NCBI RefSeq assembly: GCF_014170375.1
Contig: NZ_LZZW01000032.1
Coordinates: 1 to 64,000, forward strand
Reading direction: 5' to 3'
Length of the DNA: 64,000 bases
DNA from: Variovorax sp. UMC13
Lineage (GTDB): Bacteria > Pseudomonadota > Gammaproteobacteria > Burkholderiales > Burkholderiaceae_C
Position 1 is the stretch's first letter, and every line of letters begins with the position of its first letter. Under the pieces are notes generated by a model. It saw only the letters and a list, made by a program, of their open reading frames with translations. It had not been told where the DNA came from and did not search any database. The position numbers were made by a program, and so were the translations under genes. Of the stretch, positions 62,815 to 64,000 are shown one piece after another.

Positions 62815-63264
62815 TCAGGCGGCCTTGATGCGGTCGCGCAGGGTCTGGATCTGCTGCGTCAGCGCGATGAGTTCGGGCACCGAGCACTGGGCCGCGGCCA
62901 TCAGGCAGGCCGGCACATCGGCGGCGCGGGCCTTGAGCCGGCGGCCGGCGGCGGTGAGGGTGATGCGCACGCGGCGCTCGTCGGCCGCGTCGCGCATCCG
63001 CGTCAGGTAGCCGTTGGCCTCGAGGCGCTTGAGCAAGGGCGTGAGCGTGCCCGAATCGAGCGACAGGCGTTCGCCGAGCTCGGACACCATCTCGCCGTCG
63101 CGCTCCCACAGTGCGAGCATCACCAGGTACTGCGGGTAGGTGAGCTGCAGCTTCTCGAGCATCGGCTTGTAGAGCCGCGTCATCGCCAGCGAGGTGGAGT
63201 ACACGGCGAAGCACAGCTGGTTGTCCAGCTTGAGCATGTCGTCGAGGGTGGGGGCGAAGCGCAT
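62815..63264 (-). CDS. ohrR: MarR-family peroxide sensor OhrR
   Basis: A 149-residue repressor: winged helix ([43 protein letters not shown]) preceded by the reactive Cys18 in [11 protein letters not shown]. Additional Cys120 and Cys127 make it a two-Cys OhrR as in Xanthomonas. Oxidation of the reactive Cys releases it from DNA. ATG 63264 is favoured over TTG 63285. The ACAATT-A-AATTGT operator is in its promoter spacer. Confidence 0.95.
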   Translation of the reverse strand: MRFAPTLDDMLKLDNQLCFAVYSTSLAMTRLYKPMLEKLQLTYPQYLVMLALWERDGEMVSELGERLSLDSGTLTPLLKRLEANGYLTRMRDAADERRVRITLTAAGRRLKARAADVPACLMAAAQCSVPELIALTQQIQTLRDRIKAA

Positions 63265-63271
63265 GGGCTGA

Positions 63272-63300
63272 ACTATAGCGAACAATTAAATTGTGTGCAA
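63272..63300 (-). promoter_or_regulatory. ohrR promoter with OhrR operator in its spacer
   Basis: On the minus strand, TTGCAC (63300-63295) and TATAGT (63277-63272) are 17 bp apart, a near-consensus sigma-70 promoter. The spacer contains ACAATT-A-AATTGT (63282-63294), a perfect dyad close to the known TACAATT-AATTGTA OhrR box. Bound OhrR would block the polymerase directly. Confidence 0.88.
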
Positions 63301-63354
63301 AGTAATTGCCGGGATGCCGTCAGGGTCGAAGCGACGGCGTCATGGCGCCGTCAT

Positions 63355-63385
63355 GCAGCGCCACCTCTTTCCGGGGTGGCGCTGC
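63355..63385 (-). terminator. Strong hairpin after the serine hydrolase gene
   Basis: GCAGCGCCACC (63355-63365) pairs perfectly with GGTGGCGCTGC (63375-63385) around a 9-nt loop, 8 nt beyond the stop at 63394. No T run follows on the minus strand, so it may be a transcript-stabilising end or a weak terminator. Confidence 0.5.
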
Positions 63386-63393
63386 AGGCGAAC

Positions 63394-64000
63394 TCAGTTC
63401 CCCATCAAGGCCTTGGCCACCGCATGGAAGGCCGGCAGCGTCAGCGGGTCGTTGCCGGCGTTGGCAGCAATCGGGTGCGCGGCGTAGCGCACGATCACCA
63501 TCTCGGCCTTCGGGTCGACGTAGATGCTCTGGCCGTGGATGCCGCGCGCCATGTAGGCCTGGTGCTCGTTGTGCGTGATCCACCACATGTCGCGGTACGA
63601 CCAGCCCGGCAGCAGCGCATAGCCGGCCTTGGCGAAGTCGGCCTTGCTCGCGCCGCGCGTGATGTCGGCCACCGCGGCCGCGGGAATCACCTGCTGCCCG
63701 TTGGCCCGGCCGCCGTTGCGCATCGTCTCGCCGAAGCGGGCCAGGTCGCGCAGCGTGGTGTTGAGCCCGCCGCCGCCCGACTCGGTGCCGATGCGGTCGA
63801 CCATGAAATAGGCGTCCTGCTCGGCGCCGATGCGGCGCCAGATCTTCTCGCTCATCAGCTCGGCCAGCGACTGGTTCGCTGCGCGCCGCAGGATCCAGGC
63901 CAGCACCTCGGCGTTGACCGTCTTGTAGGCGAAGGCTTCGCCGTGCGCGCCTTCCTTCTGCAGGGTCTTGAGGAAATCGTAGAAGGTCTTCGGACCGGCA
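63394..64000 (-). CDS. Serine hydrolase (beta-lactamase-like, class C fold), C-terminal part
   Basis: The frame is open from the window edge to the stop at 63394, giving 201 visible residues. The segment YKTVNAEVLAWILRRAANQSLAELM contains a YxN-type motif, and LNTTLRDLARFGETMRNGG, WWITHNEHQAYMARGIHGQSIYVDP (with a HGQ motif in place of the KTG box) and MVIVR follow, as in beta-lactamase/esterase EstB-type proteins. The SxxK motif would lie beyond 64000. The GTG at 63906 is internal. Substrate unknown. Confidence 0.85.
   Translation of the reverse strand, partial: AGPKTFYDFLKTLQKEGAHGEAFAYKTVNAEVLAWILRRAANQSLAELMSEKIWRRIGAEQDAYFMVDRIGTESGGGGLNTTLRDLARFGETMRNGGRANGQQVIPAAAVADITRGASKADFAKAGYALLPGWSYRDMWWITHNEHQAYMARGIHGQSIYVDPKAEMVIVRYAAHPIAANAGNDPLTLPAFHAVAKALMGN

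Overview
The window is dense, GC-rich bacterial chromosome in which nearly every gene has a strongly GC-biased third codon position. The gene content suggests a betaproteobacterium of the Comamonadaceae, most like Variovorax. Pointers are a quinohemoprotein ethanol dehydrogenase of the Comamonas type, two Bug/TctC-type periplasmic receptors, a DUF4148 protein, a DUF3606 protein and an archaic (Csu-type) chaperone-usher fimbrial operon. This is inference from gene families; no 16S or marker search was possible. I see no insertion sequence, prophage, CRISPR array, origin or rRNA. One tRNA gene is present.

Layout. 1-3290: the 5' part of an AcoR-type sigma-54 activator, divergent from a PQQ/haem c alcohol dehydrogenase. 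3.3-5.5 kb: an orphan Bug receptor and an SDR. 5.5-14.0 kb (minus): a complete branched-chain-type ABC importer (LivK,H,M,G,F) bracketed by two acyl-CoA ligases. It is divergent from a Crp/Fnr regulator, an SDR and a small protein, with a perfect 18-bp dyad between the two units. 15.9 kb: tRNA-Gly(GCC). 16.2-20.5 kb: a MocR/GabR-type regulator divergent from gabT-gabD. 21.0-25.7 kb (minus): a TolC/HlyD/two ABC-2 permease efflux operon with no ATPase gene. 26.0-34.3 kb: the full kdpFABCDE potassium uptake operon, preceded by a coupled 37-aa membrane ORF. 34.4-37.3 kb: GAF protein, MscS channel, DoxX and DUF4148 proteins. 37.4-39.8 kb: a membrane / [2Fe-2S] ferredoxin / class III cyclase fusion divergent from a Crp-type regulator. 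39.8-43.0 kb: PPC-domain protein, BrkB, small proteins, a pseudouridine synthase. 43.1-45.6 kb: an OmpR-type two-component system and a small repeat-containing exported protein whose promoter carries the same type of direct-repeat box. 45.6-51.1 kb (minus): aquaporin Z and the Csu-type fimbrial operon. 51.5-54.3 kb: htpG, a Gly-rich lipoprotein, a tautomerase. 54.3-59.9 kb: an IclR regulator and flavin reductase divergent from a five-gene catabolic operon (Bug receptor, RidA, amidohydrolase, FAH-type decarboxylase/hydrolase, HpaH-type hydratase). 60.0-64.0 kb: SrkA-like kinase, DUF2855 protein, Ohr/OhrR peroxide defence and a truncated serine hydrolase.

Theme. Much of the window concerns scavenging and oxidising organic acids, alcohols and amines, plus envelope functions and redox, osmotic and potassium sensing. 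The observations I rate most worth following are: the iron-sulfur cyclase paired with a Crp regulator; a structured 94-bp repeat found in two unrelated operons, each time directly behind a stop codon and in the same orientation, with one compensatory base-pair change; the RidA-containing ring-cleavage-like operon; and the ATPase-less efflux operon. Positions, motifs and repeat counts were read by eye, so family names rest on motif recognition rather than database searches.
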